Origin: Tersicoccus phoenicis
Lineage (GTDB): Bacteria; Actinomycetota; Actinomycetes; Actinomycetales; Micrococcaceae
DNA: 64,000 nucleotides
Assembly: GCF_001968835.1 (NCBI RefSeq)
Contig: NZ_MRDE01000074.1
Location: 1-64,000 of the forward strand
Direction: 5' to 3'
Positions 44,736 to 52,229 of this stretch are shown piece by piece; within the stretch, counting starts at the first letter, position 1; each line of letters begins with the position of its first letter. The position numbers and the translations under genes were made by a program. The notes under the pieces were generated by a model. That model did no database searches. It was not told the origin of the DNA and was given only the letters and a program-made list of their open reading frames with translations.

Positions 44736-45779
44736 GTGTCCGGTTCCGTGGCCGCTGCTGCCCCCGTGGCGGACGACCCGTTCCGGGCCACCGCGGTGGG
44801 CCGGGCCGCCGCCGAGTACCTGGTGCACGTGAGCGTCGAACGGGGACTGGCGGGTAACACGCTCGCCGCCTACCGGCGTGACCTGCGGCGTTACCTGCTG
44901 TTCCTGGCCTCCCGGGCCGTCGGCCGACCCGACGACATCGTCCGGGCCGACGTGACGTCCTTCGCCCAGGCCCTCGGCGACGGCGCCGACGGCGGGGCCG
45001 CGCTGAGCGTCCGATCCGCGGCCCGCACCGTCGTCGCCGTCCGCGGGTTGCACCGGTACTGGGCGCTGGAGGGCCTCACCCGGACCGACCCGGCCGCCGA
45101 GGTGCACCCGCCGATGCCCGGCAAGCGGCTGCCGAAGGCGATCAGCGTCGACGAGGTGGACCGGATCCTCCGCGCGGCCGGGTCGGACACCGCCACCGGG
45201 CTGCGGGACCGGGCCCTGCTCGAGTTCCTGTACGCGACGGGGGCACGGATCAGCGAGGCGGTGGGCCTGGACGTCGACGACGTGTTCCTCGCCTCCTCGA
45301 CGGACGCGCTGCGGTCCGATTCTCCCGAGGCGGGTCCCGAGGCGGTTCCCGAGACAGGTGAGCTGACCGACGTGGTCCGGCTGTTCGGCAAGGGCTCCAA
45401 GGAGCGGGTGGTGCCGCTGGGCTCGTACGCGGTCCGGTCCGTGGACGCCTACCTGGTGCGCGGCCGGCCGGCGCTGGCCGCGAAGGGGCATGGTGACGCC
45501 GGCCTGTTCCTCAACGCCCGCGGGGGACGGCTGAGCCGGCAGAGTGCATGGAGCATCATCAAGGCCGCCGCCGAGAAGGCGCAGATCACCCGGGAGGTGT
45601 CGCCGCACACGCTGCGCCACTCGTTCGCCACCCACCTGCTCGAGGGCGGTGCCGACGTCCGCGTCGTCCAGGAGCTGCTCGGCCACGCCTCGGTCACGAC
45701 GACCCAGGTCTACACCCTCGTCACCGCCGACACCCTCCGGGAGGTCTACGCCGCCGCCCACCCGCGGGCGCTGGGCTAG
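44736..45779 (+). CDS. xerD: Site-specific tyrosine recombinase XerD
   Basis: This 347-residue recombinase resolves chromosome dimers at dif together with XerC. The N-terminal SAM-like domain ([20 protein letters not shown]) is followed by the catalytic domain with Arg in [13 protein letters not shown], Lys in [37 protein letters not shown] and the Tyr of VYTLV. An acidic insertion of about 20 residues (residues about 190-210) lies before the Lys strand. It starts at GTG 44736 after the Nudix stop. It closes the conserved cluster. Confidence 0.94.
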   Translation: MSGSVAAAAPVADDPFRATAVGRAAAEYLVHVSVERGLAGNTLAAYRRDLRRYLLFLASRAVGRPDDIVRADVTSFAQALGDGADGGAALSVRSAARTVVAVRGLHRYWALEGLTRTDPAAEVHPPMPGKRLPKAISVDEVDRILRAAGSDTATGLRDRALLEFLYATGARISEAVGLDVDDVFLASSTDALRSDSPEAGPEAVPETGELTDVVRLFGKGSKERVVPLGSYAVRSVDAYLVRGRPALAAKGHGDAGLFLNARGGRLSRQSAWSIIKAAAEKAQITREVSPHTLRHSFATHLLEGGADVRVVQELLGHASVTTTQVYTLVTADTLREVYAAAHPRALG

Positions 45780-45813
45780 GGGGCGGGGCCTGGCGTCGCA
45801 TTACGCTGAGCAC

Positions 45814-46365
45814 GTGCCGACCCCGCCCGTTCCCGCCGCCGACCTGCCCGACCTGCCGGATCGGGCCACCCTGACGCCGATCGCCCTGTGCTTCCCGCTG
45901 CGCGAGCGTCACGGCGTACCCGAGGTGCTCCTCGGGTTGAAGAAGACGGGATTCGGGGCCGGCCGCATGGTGGGTCTGGGCGGACATCTCGAACCGGGGG
46001 AGAACGCCGCCGAGGCGGCGTGCCGGGAACTGGGCGAGGAGTCCGGTCTGGTGACCACGCCGGACGACGTCGACCTCGCCGGCGTCGTCGACTTCCACTT
46101 CCCCGCGCGGCCGGAATGGTCCATGGCGACGTCGCTGTTCATCCCCCGCCGGTGGAGCGGGACCGAAGGGGAGACCGACGAGATCGCCCCCGCCTGGTTC
46201 CCCCACGCGCACCTGCCCGTGGCGCAGATGTGGGCCGACGCCGAACACTGGCTGCACCGGATGCTGGCCGGCCAGCGACAGCACACCGTCGTCGTCCTCG
46301 CCGACGACAACACCACGGTCCGCGCGACCTGGAGCGTTCCGCTCACCGACCGGTCGCCGTCGTGA
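45814..46365 (+). CDS. MutT/MTH1-like Nudix hydrolase
   Basis: This 183-residue Nudix protein shows VLLGLKKTGFGAGRMVGLGG, then GHLEPGEN and CRELGEESGL as the Nudix box, and DFHFPARPEWSM. It resembles 8-oxo-dGTP or related diphosphatases. The C-terminal 25 residues (HTVVVLADDNTTVRATWS) are not typical. It starts at GTG 45814. Confidence 0.86.
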   Translation: MPTPPVPAADLPDLPDRATLTPIALCFPLRERHGVPEVLLGLKKTGFGAGRMVGLGGHLEPGENAAEAACRELGEESGLVTTPDDVDLAGVVDFHFPARPEWSMATSLFIPRRWSGTEGETDEIAPAWFPHAHLPVAQMWADAEHWLHRMLAGQRQHTVVVLADDNTTVRATWSVPLTDRSPS

Positions 46366-46392
46366 ATCTAGCGGCCACCCCCTTGTTGATCG

Positions 46393-46426
46393 CTATAACG
46401 CGATATATCGTTGACTTACGCTATCG
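46393..46426. promoter_or_regulatory. AT-rich palindromic promoter/operator of the PadR gene
   Basis: This AT-rich patch in GC-rich surroundings contains the perfect palindrome CGATATATCG (46401-46410), flanked by two copies of CGCTAT (46391-46396 and 46419-46424). It sits about 85 bases before the PadR-type regulator start. Autorepression is common in this family, so an operator overlapping the promoter is likely. Confidence 0.55.
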
Positions 46427-46493
46427 GGAATCGACCCGAGGCGGGCGGGCCGGCAGGCCGGTTCGCGGCAGCACGAGTTCAGGAGGTCGCGTG

Positions 46494-47126
46494 ATGCGAC
46501 ACCACCATGGTTACGACGGATATGACGACCACGGCTCGCCCGCTGACCCGGGCCGGAGCGGCTTCGGCGGAGGCGGCGGTCGGCCACCGTGGCCCGGCGG
46601 AGATCCGGCCGCCTGGTTCGGTGGTCTGGGCAGTTTCGGGCCGCGGGGCTGGGGCGGACCCGGCGGACGACGACGCGCGGGCCGCGGCGACATCCGGCTC
46701 GCCGTTCTCGCCGTGCTGGCCGAGGCACCGTCCAACGGGTACGGGGTGATGAAGACGATCGCCGCGCGCACCGAGGACGCCTGGGCCCCGAGCGCCGGCT
46801 CCGTGTATCCGCTCCTGTCCCAACTCGTCGACGAGGGCCTGATCGCCGGGGAGGGGCAGGGCCGCAGCGTCGAGTACGCGTTGACCGAGGAGGGGCGGAC
46901 CTGGGTCGAGGAGCACCGGGAGCGGATCGACTCCGTGTGGGACACCGCCCCGTCGCACGGCCCGTGGCCCGGCGCCGAGACGATCGAGTTGTTCAGCAGC
47001 ATCGCCGAGCTCGCCAAGGCCGCGCGGCAGTTGCGCAGCGCGACCGAGGCGCAGCAGCGGGCCGCGATCAAGGAGGTGGACGCCGCCCGCCGCGCGATCT
47101 ACCGCATCCTCGCCGAGGAGGAATAG
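46494..47126 (+). CDS. PadR-family transcriptional regulator
   Basis: This 210-residue regulator has a His/Gly-rich N-terminus (about 1-60) that could bind metal or be disordered. The winged helix follows (about 62-140): DIRLAVLAVLAEAPSNGYGV, GSVYPLLSQLVDEGLI and YALTEEGRTWVEEHR. The C-terminal helices would form the dimer. ATG 46494 follows AGGAGGTCGC. No adjacent transporter or target is on the same strand, apart from the small genes downstream. Confidence 0.88.
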   Translation: MRHHHGYDGYDDHGSPADPGRSGFGGGGGRPPWPGGDPAAWFGGLGSFGPRGWGGPGGRRRAGRGDIRLAVLAVLAEAPSNGYGVMKTIAARTEDAWAPSAGSVYPLLSQLVDEGLIAGEGQGRSVEYALTEEGRTWVEEHRERIDSVWDTAPSHGPWPGAETIELFSSIAELAKAARQLRSATEAQQRAAIKEVDAARRAIYRILAEEE

Positions 47127-47256
47127 GTCGTGTGACGCCGACCTCATCGTGCAACGCAACGGGAACACGCCGGGCTACGCTGGCGTTGTGCCGCTGCAGG
47201 CTACGGATCGCCTGCGCGGTCCGATCCGTTCCCGGAAGCTGGAGGAGGTGACGACG

Positions 47257-47775
47257 ATGACGCGATCCTCGGCCGCCGTCGTGCGCCTCCCCGGCAACAG
47301 ACTGATCGCCCTCGCGGTTCTGCTCGCCGTCGTCGTCGGCCTGATCGGCATGCACGTGCTGGGCGGCAACCGCCAGAGTGGTCATGCGGTCGGTTCCCCG
47401 TCCGCCCTCAGTGGTCCGATCGCGGACGGTGAACACCGGGCGGGGTACCCCGGTGCGCCTGCCGGCGGCGTCATGCCGGTCAGCACCGCGGCCGACGTCG
47501 TCACGCCCGGCACAACCGCGATGAACGTCGCTGGAGGGGGCCCGACAGCCACGGGTGGCTCCGACTCGATGTGTGGATCCGCCCAGGAGTGCGCCGCGAT
47601 GTCAGGGCCCTGCGTTCCTGACCGGCCCGGCGTCCCCACCACGGTCGGGGCCGGAGATGAGGCCGGGACGACTCCGGCGCTCCACGACCCGGGTCGGCCG
47701 GTGGACGCACTGACCGCGCAACCCCCCGAGGTGCGGCGCCCTTCGTTGCATGAACTGAGCATCAGCAGGACGTGA
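47257..47775 (+). CDS. DUF6153-like exported protein
   Basis: This 172-residue protein has one N-terminal membrane segment (LIALAVLLAVVVGLIGMHVLG), a low-complexity exported part with Cys residues (DSMCGSAQECAAMSGPC) and a C-terminus PEVRRPSLHELSIS, the layout of DUF6153 proteins. These often neighbour DUF305 genes, as here. A role with metals is suspected but not shown. ATG 47257 is preferred, with GGAGGAGG upstream; GTG 47248 is possible. Confidence 0.68.
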   Translation: MTRSSAAVVRLPGNRLIALAVLLAVVVGLIGMHVLGGNRQSGHAVGSPSALSGPIADGEHRAGYPGAPAGGVMPVSTAADVVTPGTTAMNVAGGGPTATGGSDSMCGSAQECAAMSGPCVPDRPGVPTTVGAGDEAGTTPALHDPGRPVDALTAQPPEVRRPSLHELSISRT

Positions 47776-47845
47776 CGCTGGTGCGGCGCCACGCGCCCGC
47801 ACCCGACGTCACCCACTCACGTTCAGCACGAAGGACACACTCACC

Positions 47846-48541
47846 ATGAAACGATCACTACTAATTTCCGCCGCCGCCGTCACGGTCACCCTGGCAGTGG
47901 CCGGCTGCGGCGCCTCCACCTCGAGCGGTGGTTCCAGCGACTCCAGCACGTCCGGGATGCCCGGCATGGACAATTCCAGCACGACGCCGCCGAGCTCGCC
48001 CAGCGCTTCGGACTCCGCCAGCGCGTCCGGCTCGGCCGGCACGTCGGTACGCAATGCCGCGGACACGATGTTCGCCCAGATGATGATTCCGCACCACCAG
48101 CAGGCCATCGAGATGAGTGACATGCTGCTGGCCAAGCAGGGCATCGATCAGCGGGTCCGGGATATCGCCCAGAAGATCAAGGCGGAGCAGGCTCCGGAGA
48201 TCAAGACCCTGACCTCGTGGTTGAACGCCTGGGGCGATCCGACGTCGACGAGCAGCGGTTCGATGAGCGGCGGTTCCATGGGCGGCGGTTCCATGGGCGG
48301 CGGTTCCATGGGCGGGATGATGAGCAGCGGGGACATGCAGAAGCTGCAGGACGCCTCGGGCGTCGATGCCGCCAAGCTGTTCCTGACGCAGATGACCCAG
48401 CATCATGACAGCGCGATCAGCATGGCCAAGCAGGAGGTGGCCAACGGCAGCAACCCCGATGCCGTGGCGCTGGCCAAGTCCATCGTCAGCAGCCAGCAGG
48501 AGCAGATGACGCAGATGAAGGACCTGCTCACGAAGCTCTGA
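47846..48541 (+). CDS. DUF305 lipoprotein
   Basis: This 231-residue lipoprotein (lipobox LAVAGC) has two DUF305 helical halves: FAQMMIPHHQQAIEMSDMLL and FLTQMTQHHDSAISMAKQEV. The His and Met pairs may bind metal, and the domain is often seen with copper-handling genes. Between the halves lies a Gly/Ser/Met repeat (GSMGG units) encoded by a perfect 15-base repeat. It starts at ATG 47846. A strong terminator follows, separating it from the nuo-like operon. Confidence 0.9.
   Translation: MKRSLLISAAAVTVTLAVAGCGASTSSGGSSDSSTSGMPGMDNSSTTPPSSPSASDSASASGSAGTSVRNAADTMFAQMMIPHHQQAIEMSDMLLAKQGIDQRVRDIAQKIKAEQAPEIKTLTSWLNAWGDPTSTSSGSMSGGSMGGGSMGGGSMGGMMSSGDMQKLQDASGVDAAKLFLTQMTQHHDSAISMAKQEVANGSNPDAVALAKSIVSSQQEQMTQMKDLLTKL
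48271..48315 (+). repeat. 15-base tandem repeat in the DUF305 gene
   Basis: CGGTTCCATGGGCGG occurs three times without change, preceded by one diverged copy at 48256-48270. It encodes GSMGG repeats in the linker between the two DUF305 halves. Copy number changes would keep the frame. Confidence 0.9.
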
Positions 48542-48552
48542 CCCCGCGCGGT

Positions 48553-48584
48553 ACGCCCCGCCGGCCTCTCGGCCGGCGGGGCGT
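48553..48584 (+). terminator. Strong hairpin terminator after the DUF305 gene
   Basis: ACGCCCCGCCGGCC (48553-48566) and GGCCGGCGGGGCGT (48571-48584) form a perfect 14-base stem with a TCTC loop, 11 bases after the DUF305 stop. No T-run follows, as is usual in high-GC actinobacteria. Confidence 0.8.
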
Positions 48585-48667
48585 CGCCGTTCGCCGCTGG
48601 CCGTCACCTCGTCGCCAGTGAGAAGCTGCTGGTGAGAAGCTGGTGTCCGAACCGGAGAGAGGGTGCG

Positions 48668-49012
48668 ATGTTCTGGGGAATGCTCGTCGTCCTGGCGGTC
48701 ACGCTGGTGGGCATCGTCGGTCTCTACGCTCTGTCGCGGGCGAGCGCCGTCGTCCGCGACCCACTGGTCACGCCGCCCTACACGAGCGGGTGGTTGCCCG
48801 AACAGCACGCGCTCTCCCGCTACCACGCCCGGTACTATCCGGTGACCCTCGTCTTCCTCGCGTTCGACGTCGAGATGCTCTTCATGTACCCGTGGGCGGC
48901 CGTCGTCGCCCGGATGGGGGTCGACGCGGTGATCGAGATGTTCGTGTTCCTCGGGGTGCTGCTGTGCGGCGTGGTCTGGGCGTGGCGGGAAGGCGCGTTC
49001 CGATGGGCCTGA
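48668..49012 (+). CDS. nuoA: NADH dehydrogenase subunit A-like protein
   Basis: This 114-residue membrane protein has three helices and is the NuoA-like first subunit of a complex I-type membrane arm. It shows the family loop YTSGWLPEQHALSRYHARYY, then PVTLVFLAFDVEMLFMYPWA, with the conserved Asp-x-Glu. It starts at ATG 48668 after GAGAGGGTGCG. It overlaps the next gene by 10 bases. Confidence 0.9.
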   Translation: MFWGMLVVLAVTLVGIVGLYALSRASAVVRDPLVTPPYTSGWLPEQHALSRYHARYYPVTLVFLAFDVEMLFMYPWAAVVARMGVDAVIEMFVFLGVLLCGVVWAWREGAFRWA

Positions 49013-50289
49013 GGAAGCTGTTGGCCGCGACCGCCGTCCGGCGCGCGCACGTGCTGCTGCTCGAGCTACCCGGCGGAGGCCGGGAGCGGATAGCCGCGGA
49101 GCGGGAGCTCGGCCGGCGCGGCTGGGTGCTGGCCGTCTCCCCGAACGACGCCGATGCACTGCTCACCTGCGGCCCCGCCCCGGACCCGGCCGAGTTCGGC
49201 GATCTCCTGGACCGGCTGTGGGATCAGCTGCCGGGTCCGCGCGCCCGATCTCACGTGCACGTCGGTGACGACCCCGCGGTCGCGCTCGACGGCTGCGCCG
49301 AGGAACTGCTCGACGTCGACCTGCAGACCGGTCGCGAGGAAGCGCGACAGGTGCCCGGGGAGAACGACCCCGACGACGGTGTTGATCATGAGCACGGCGG
49401 CGCCGCGGGCGACGAGCGGGACGCCATGGATCACTCCGAGCACGGGGCCGGCGACGCGGACGGCGACGACGGCGGGGGCGCCGGCGAGGACCAGGAGCAC
49501 ATGGACATGGGCGGCATGGACATGGGTGAGATGGACATGGGCAACATGGACATGGACATGCCGATGCCCGGCGGGATACCGCTGGCCGGTGGCGGTCCGG
49601 ACCGCGACGGCCTCGAGATGGATGTCCTGCGCGTGCCGCTCGGACCGCTGCTGCCGCTGTGGCCCGCCGGTCTGGTGGTGGAGTGCAGCCTGCAGGGGGA
49701 CCTGGTCGTGGAGGCGACGGCTCGGTTCCTGGGTGCGTCCGACAGTGGGACCTCGCGGCACCGGAACCGGCCACCGACCGCGCACGACGTCGTCGTGCAC
49801 CAGACGGATCTCGCGGCCCGGTTGCTCGGCCTCGCCGGTGCCGACCCGGCCGCCGCCCGGGCGCGGGCCATCCGGGACGCCGCGGCCGACGGCGCGTCCC
49901 CCCGGACCTGCCACGGGTTGCTCGTCGATGAACTCGCCCGGTTGCGCCGGTCCGTCCTGCTGCGGCGTTCGTTGCGTGGTGTCGGGGTGATCGAAGGGGA
50001 CGAGCCCACGGCCGCTCTCGCGCACCACGAGGCCGGCGACCCGGCCGGCACCGATGCCTGGTCTCGTCTGCTCGGCATGCTCGAGACGGCCGCCACCGCG
50101 ATCGCCACGGGAGAAGTACCGGTTGCCACCGCCGGAGGGATATCCAGCACTGGCGCCTCCCGCGAGGACCAGCTCGTCCTCCTCTCCGCGTTGCTTCCCG
50201 GGTGCGATCTTGCGGAAGCGCGGCTCATCGTGGCCAGCCTGGACCTCGACCCGTTACGCGTACCCGCACCGGACAGGGTGACGGCGTGA
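49003..50289 (+). CDS. Met/His-rich protein in place of nuoB-nuoI; possible degenerate NuoB-NuoD fusion
   Basis: This is a 428-residue soluble protein inside the nuo-like operon, not recognised with certainty. Residues about 15-95 (RGWVLAVSPNDADALLTCGP, LWDQLPGPRARSHVHV) look faintly like the NuoB segment that ends in Pro-Glu-Pro-Arg, but the four Cys of cluster N2 are not there. Residues 128-191 are rich in His, Met, Asp and Gly (DHSEHG, HMDMGGMDMGEMDMGNMDMD), a candidate metal-binding stretch. Residues about 205-240 (VLRVPLGPLLPLWPAGLVVE, LQGDLVVEATARFLG) recall the NuoD/hydrogenase large-subunit start, and a helical remainder follows. The ATG at 49003 and the GTGA overlap with nuoH show tight coupling. 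The comparison to NuoB and NuoD is mine, by eye. Confidence 0.5.
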   Translation: MGLRKLLAATAVRRAHVLLLELPGGGRERIAAERELGRRGWVLAVSPNDADALLTCGPAPDPAEFGDLLDRLWDQLPGPRARSHVHVGDDPAVALDGCAEELLDVDLQTGREEARQVPGENDPDDGVDHEHGGAAGDERDAMDHSEHGAGDADGDDGGGAGEDQEHMDMGGMDMGEMDMGNMDMDMPMPGGIPLAGGGPDRDGLEMDVLRVPLGPLLPLWPAGLVVECSLQGDLVVEATARFLGASDSGTSRHRNRPPTAHDVVVHQTDLAARLLGLAGADPAAARARAIRDAAADGASPRTCHGLLVDELARLRRSVLLRRSLRGVGVIEGDEPTAALAHHEAGDPAGTDAWSRLLGMLETAATAIATGEVPVATAGGISSTGASREDQLVLLSALLPGCDLAEARLIVASLDLDPLRVPAPDRVTA

Positions 50290-51287
50290 GTGCGGCGGAC
50301 GTGGACCAGCTGAGCCAGTGGGCGGCCCTCGGGGTGCCCGTCGTCCTGCTCCTCGTCACGCTCGTCGGCGCCGCGGTCGACGGCGTGTTGGCCGGCGGAA
50401 GCCGAAACGCAGGAAGCGGAGCCGGTGGAAGCACAGCCGGTGGAAGCACAGCCGGTGGAAGCACAGCCGGACGAGGCCGAGCCGGGCTGACCGTCCCGCT
50501 GGCCGAGGCCGCGCGTCTGCTCCGGCAACGCCGACGGGGCGCCGTCGCCGCCGACACCCTGCTCTGGCGCGCCGGTGTGGTCGGCATGCCGGTCGCGGCG
50601 GTGTTGATGGTGGCCGTGCTCCCGGTGGGATCGTGGGTGGTGGCGGACCTGCCGGTCGGGCTCGTCTGGTTCAACGCGATCGACGTGTGCATCTGGGCGT
50701 TCGCCTGGTTGGCGGGGTGGGGCGCGAACGGGGTGCCCGGCCTGGTGGGCGGCTACCGGTTCCTGGCGCTCGCACTGGCCTACGAGCTGCCGCTGATGTT
50801 CGCGCTCACCGCACCGGCGGCGGCCGCGGGCAGCCTGCGGATGGCGGACATCGTCGCAGCTCAGGACGGTCTCTGGTTCGTGGTCTGGATGCCGGTGGCG
50901 TTCGTGGTGTTCTGCGCCGCGGTACTGGGATTCTCCCTGCACCGCCCGTTCGTCTCCCCAGTGGCGACCGACATCACCGGGGGCGTGCTCGGCGAGTTGA
51001 CCGGGGTGGACCGCCTGCTGTTCGAGGCCGGCCGGTACGGACTGCTGACCGCCGGTTCCGGGTTCGGGGTGGCATTGTTCCTCGGCGGTGGCGCCGGTCC
51101 GCTGCTGCCGGCCTGGGTGTGGTTCCTGGTCAAGACGCTCGTGCTGCTGGTCGTGTTGCTGGCCGTGCGGCGGCGGCTGCCGTTGATCCGTCCCGACCGG
51201 TTGATGGGCCCGGCGTGGCTGGTGGCGCTGCCGGTGGTGCTGCTGCAGGTGCTCGTCGTCGCCGTCGTCGTCATTCCGAAGGGCTGA
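50286..51287 (+). CDS. nuoH: Divergent NADH dehydrogenase subunit H-like protein
   Basis: This 333-residue multi-helix membrane protein is recognisable as NuoH by LAYELPLMFALTAPAAAAGS, ADIVAAQDGLWFVVWMP, HRPF and GELTG in the expected order. The normal loop with PFD and several Glu is changed to HRPFVSPVATDITGGVLGEL, so most acidic residues of the quinone cavity are missing. The first matrix loop lacks the RxGPN-like motif and carries GGSTA repeats instead. GTG 50286 overlaps the upstream stop. A 46-base gap follows, where nuoI would normally lie. Confidence 0.85.
   Translation: MSAADVDQLSQWAALGVPVVLLLVTLVGAAVDGVLAGGSRNAGSGAGGSTAGGSTAGGSTAGRGRAGLTVPLAEAARLLRQRRRGAVAADTLLWRAGVVGMPVAAVLMVAVLPVGSWVVADLPVGLVWFNAIDVCIWAFAWLAGWGANGVPGLVGGYRFLALALAYELPLMFALTAPAAAAGSLRMADIVAAQDGLWFVVWMPVAFVVFCAAVLGFSLHRPFVSPVATDITGGVLGELTGVDRLLFEAGRYGLLTAGSGFGVALFLGGGAGPLLPAWVWFLVKTLVLLVVLLAVRRRLPLIRPDRLMGPAWLVALPVVLLQVLVVAVVVIPKG
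50421..50465 (+). repeat. 15-base tandem repeat in the nuoH-like gene
   Basis: GCCGGTGGAAGCACA is repeated three times without change, encoding AGGST units in the loop after the first helix. It keeps the reading frame. Confidence 0.9.
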
Positions 51288-51333
51288 ATTCGCGTATCTC
51301 AGTTTGCAACGCTGAGGCAGAAGGGAGGGAAGC

Positions 51334-51930
51334 GTGCTCACCACGATCGTGTTCGTGGCCCTGGCCGTGATCGCCGTCGTCTCCGGTGTCATCGTCTTCC
51401 GCACCGACTCGATGGCCCGCGCCACCTACGCGCTCGCCGTCTCGTTCGTGGCGGTCGGCGTGATGCTGCTGTTGTTCAACCTCGATTACCTCGGGGTGAT
51501 CACCATCTTGATGATGATGATGGAGATGGCGATCATGGCGATCTTCATGATCATGTTCATGGGCATGAATCCCGCGTTGATGCCGATGAGCATGGTGCAC
51601 AACAAGCGCGGTTCCGCGGTGGTCGCCATCGTCGTGTTCGTCCTGCTCGCCGCCGTCGCGATCCTGGTCCCGTGGCCCACGCGGCGCGGTGCCCCCGCGG
51701 CGGATCTGACGGCGTCGCTGGGGGAGGCGCTGATGGGCTCCAACATGCTGGTGATGCTCACGGTCAGCCCGGTCCTGTTCGCCACCCTCGTCGCCGCGCT
51801 GGTGCTGGCCAACCCGCGCGGCCGCTACCGGCGGTATCCGCGCGTCCCCGACGGCACCCCGGCGAGTGCGACGACGACGACGTCGGACGCCGGCGGCCAC
51901 GGCGGCCACGGCGGGGAGGACGTACGGTGA
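51334..51930 (+). CDS. nuoJ: NADH dehydrogenase subunit J-like protein, Met-rich
   Basis: This 198-residue, five-helix membrane subunit has FRTDSMARATYALAVSFVAV and LLLFNLDYLGVITIL matching NuoJ. The third helix, usually with a Tyr-Val-Gly-Ala core, is instead ILMMMMEMAIMAIFMIMFM, with a buried Glu and many Met. The tail has GGHGGHGGED. It starts at GTG 51334 after GGGAGGGAAGC. The stop overlaps nuoK as GTGA. Confidence 0.88.
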   Translation: MLTTIVFVALAVIAVVSGVIVFRTDSMARATYALAVSFVAVGVMLLLFNLDYLGVITILMMMMEMAIMAIFMIMFMGMNPALMPMSMVHNKRGSAVVAIVVFVLLAAVAILVPWPTRRGAPAADLTASLGEALMGSNMLVMLTVSPVLFATLVAALVLANPRGRYRRYPRVPDGTPASATTTTSDAGGHGGHGGEDVR

Positions 51931-52229
51931 GCCTGTCCCTGGTCCTCGTCGCGGCGGCCGCCCTGTTCGGCGTCGGCCTGTTCGGGGCGCTGTCCCAGCA
52001 GGTCGTCGTGATGGTGATGATGGGCCTGGAACTGATGCTCAACGGTGTGATCCTCGCCGCCGCCGGCTTCTGGTGGTTCCTGTCCCCGGCCCCGGACGGG
52101 CAGGTGCTGATCCTGGTGGTGATCACGGCGATGACGGTGGAGATGGCGATGGGCTTCGCCGTGGCCACCGTCCTGCACCGCTCGGCGGAGACAGATATGA
52201 CCGACATGGCCACGGAGCTGTCCGGATGA
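51927..52229 (+). CDS. nuoK: NADH dehydrogenase subunit K-like protein
   Basis: This 100-residue, three-helix subunit belongs to the MnhC/NuoK group. Both functional Glu are present: MMGLELMLNGV in helix 2 and TAMTVEMAMGFAV in helix 3. It starts at GTG 51927, overlapping nuoJ. The stop overlaps nuoL as ATGA. Confidence 0.92.
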   Translation: MSLSLVLVAAAALFGVGLFGALSQQVVVMVMMGLELMLNGVILAAAGFWWFLSPAPDGQVLILVVITAMTVEMAMGFAVATVLHRSAETDMTDMATELSG

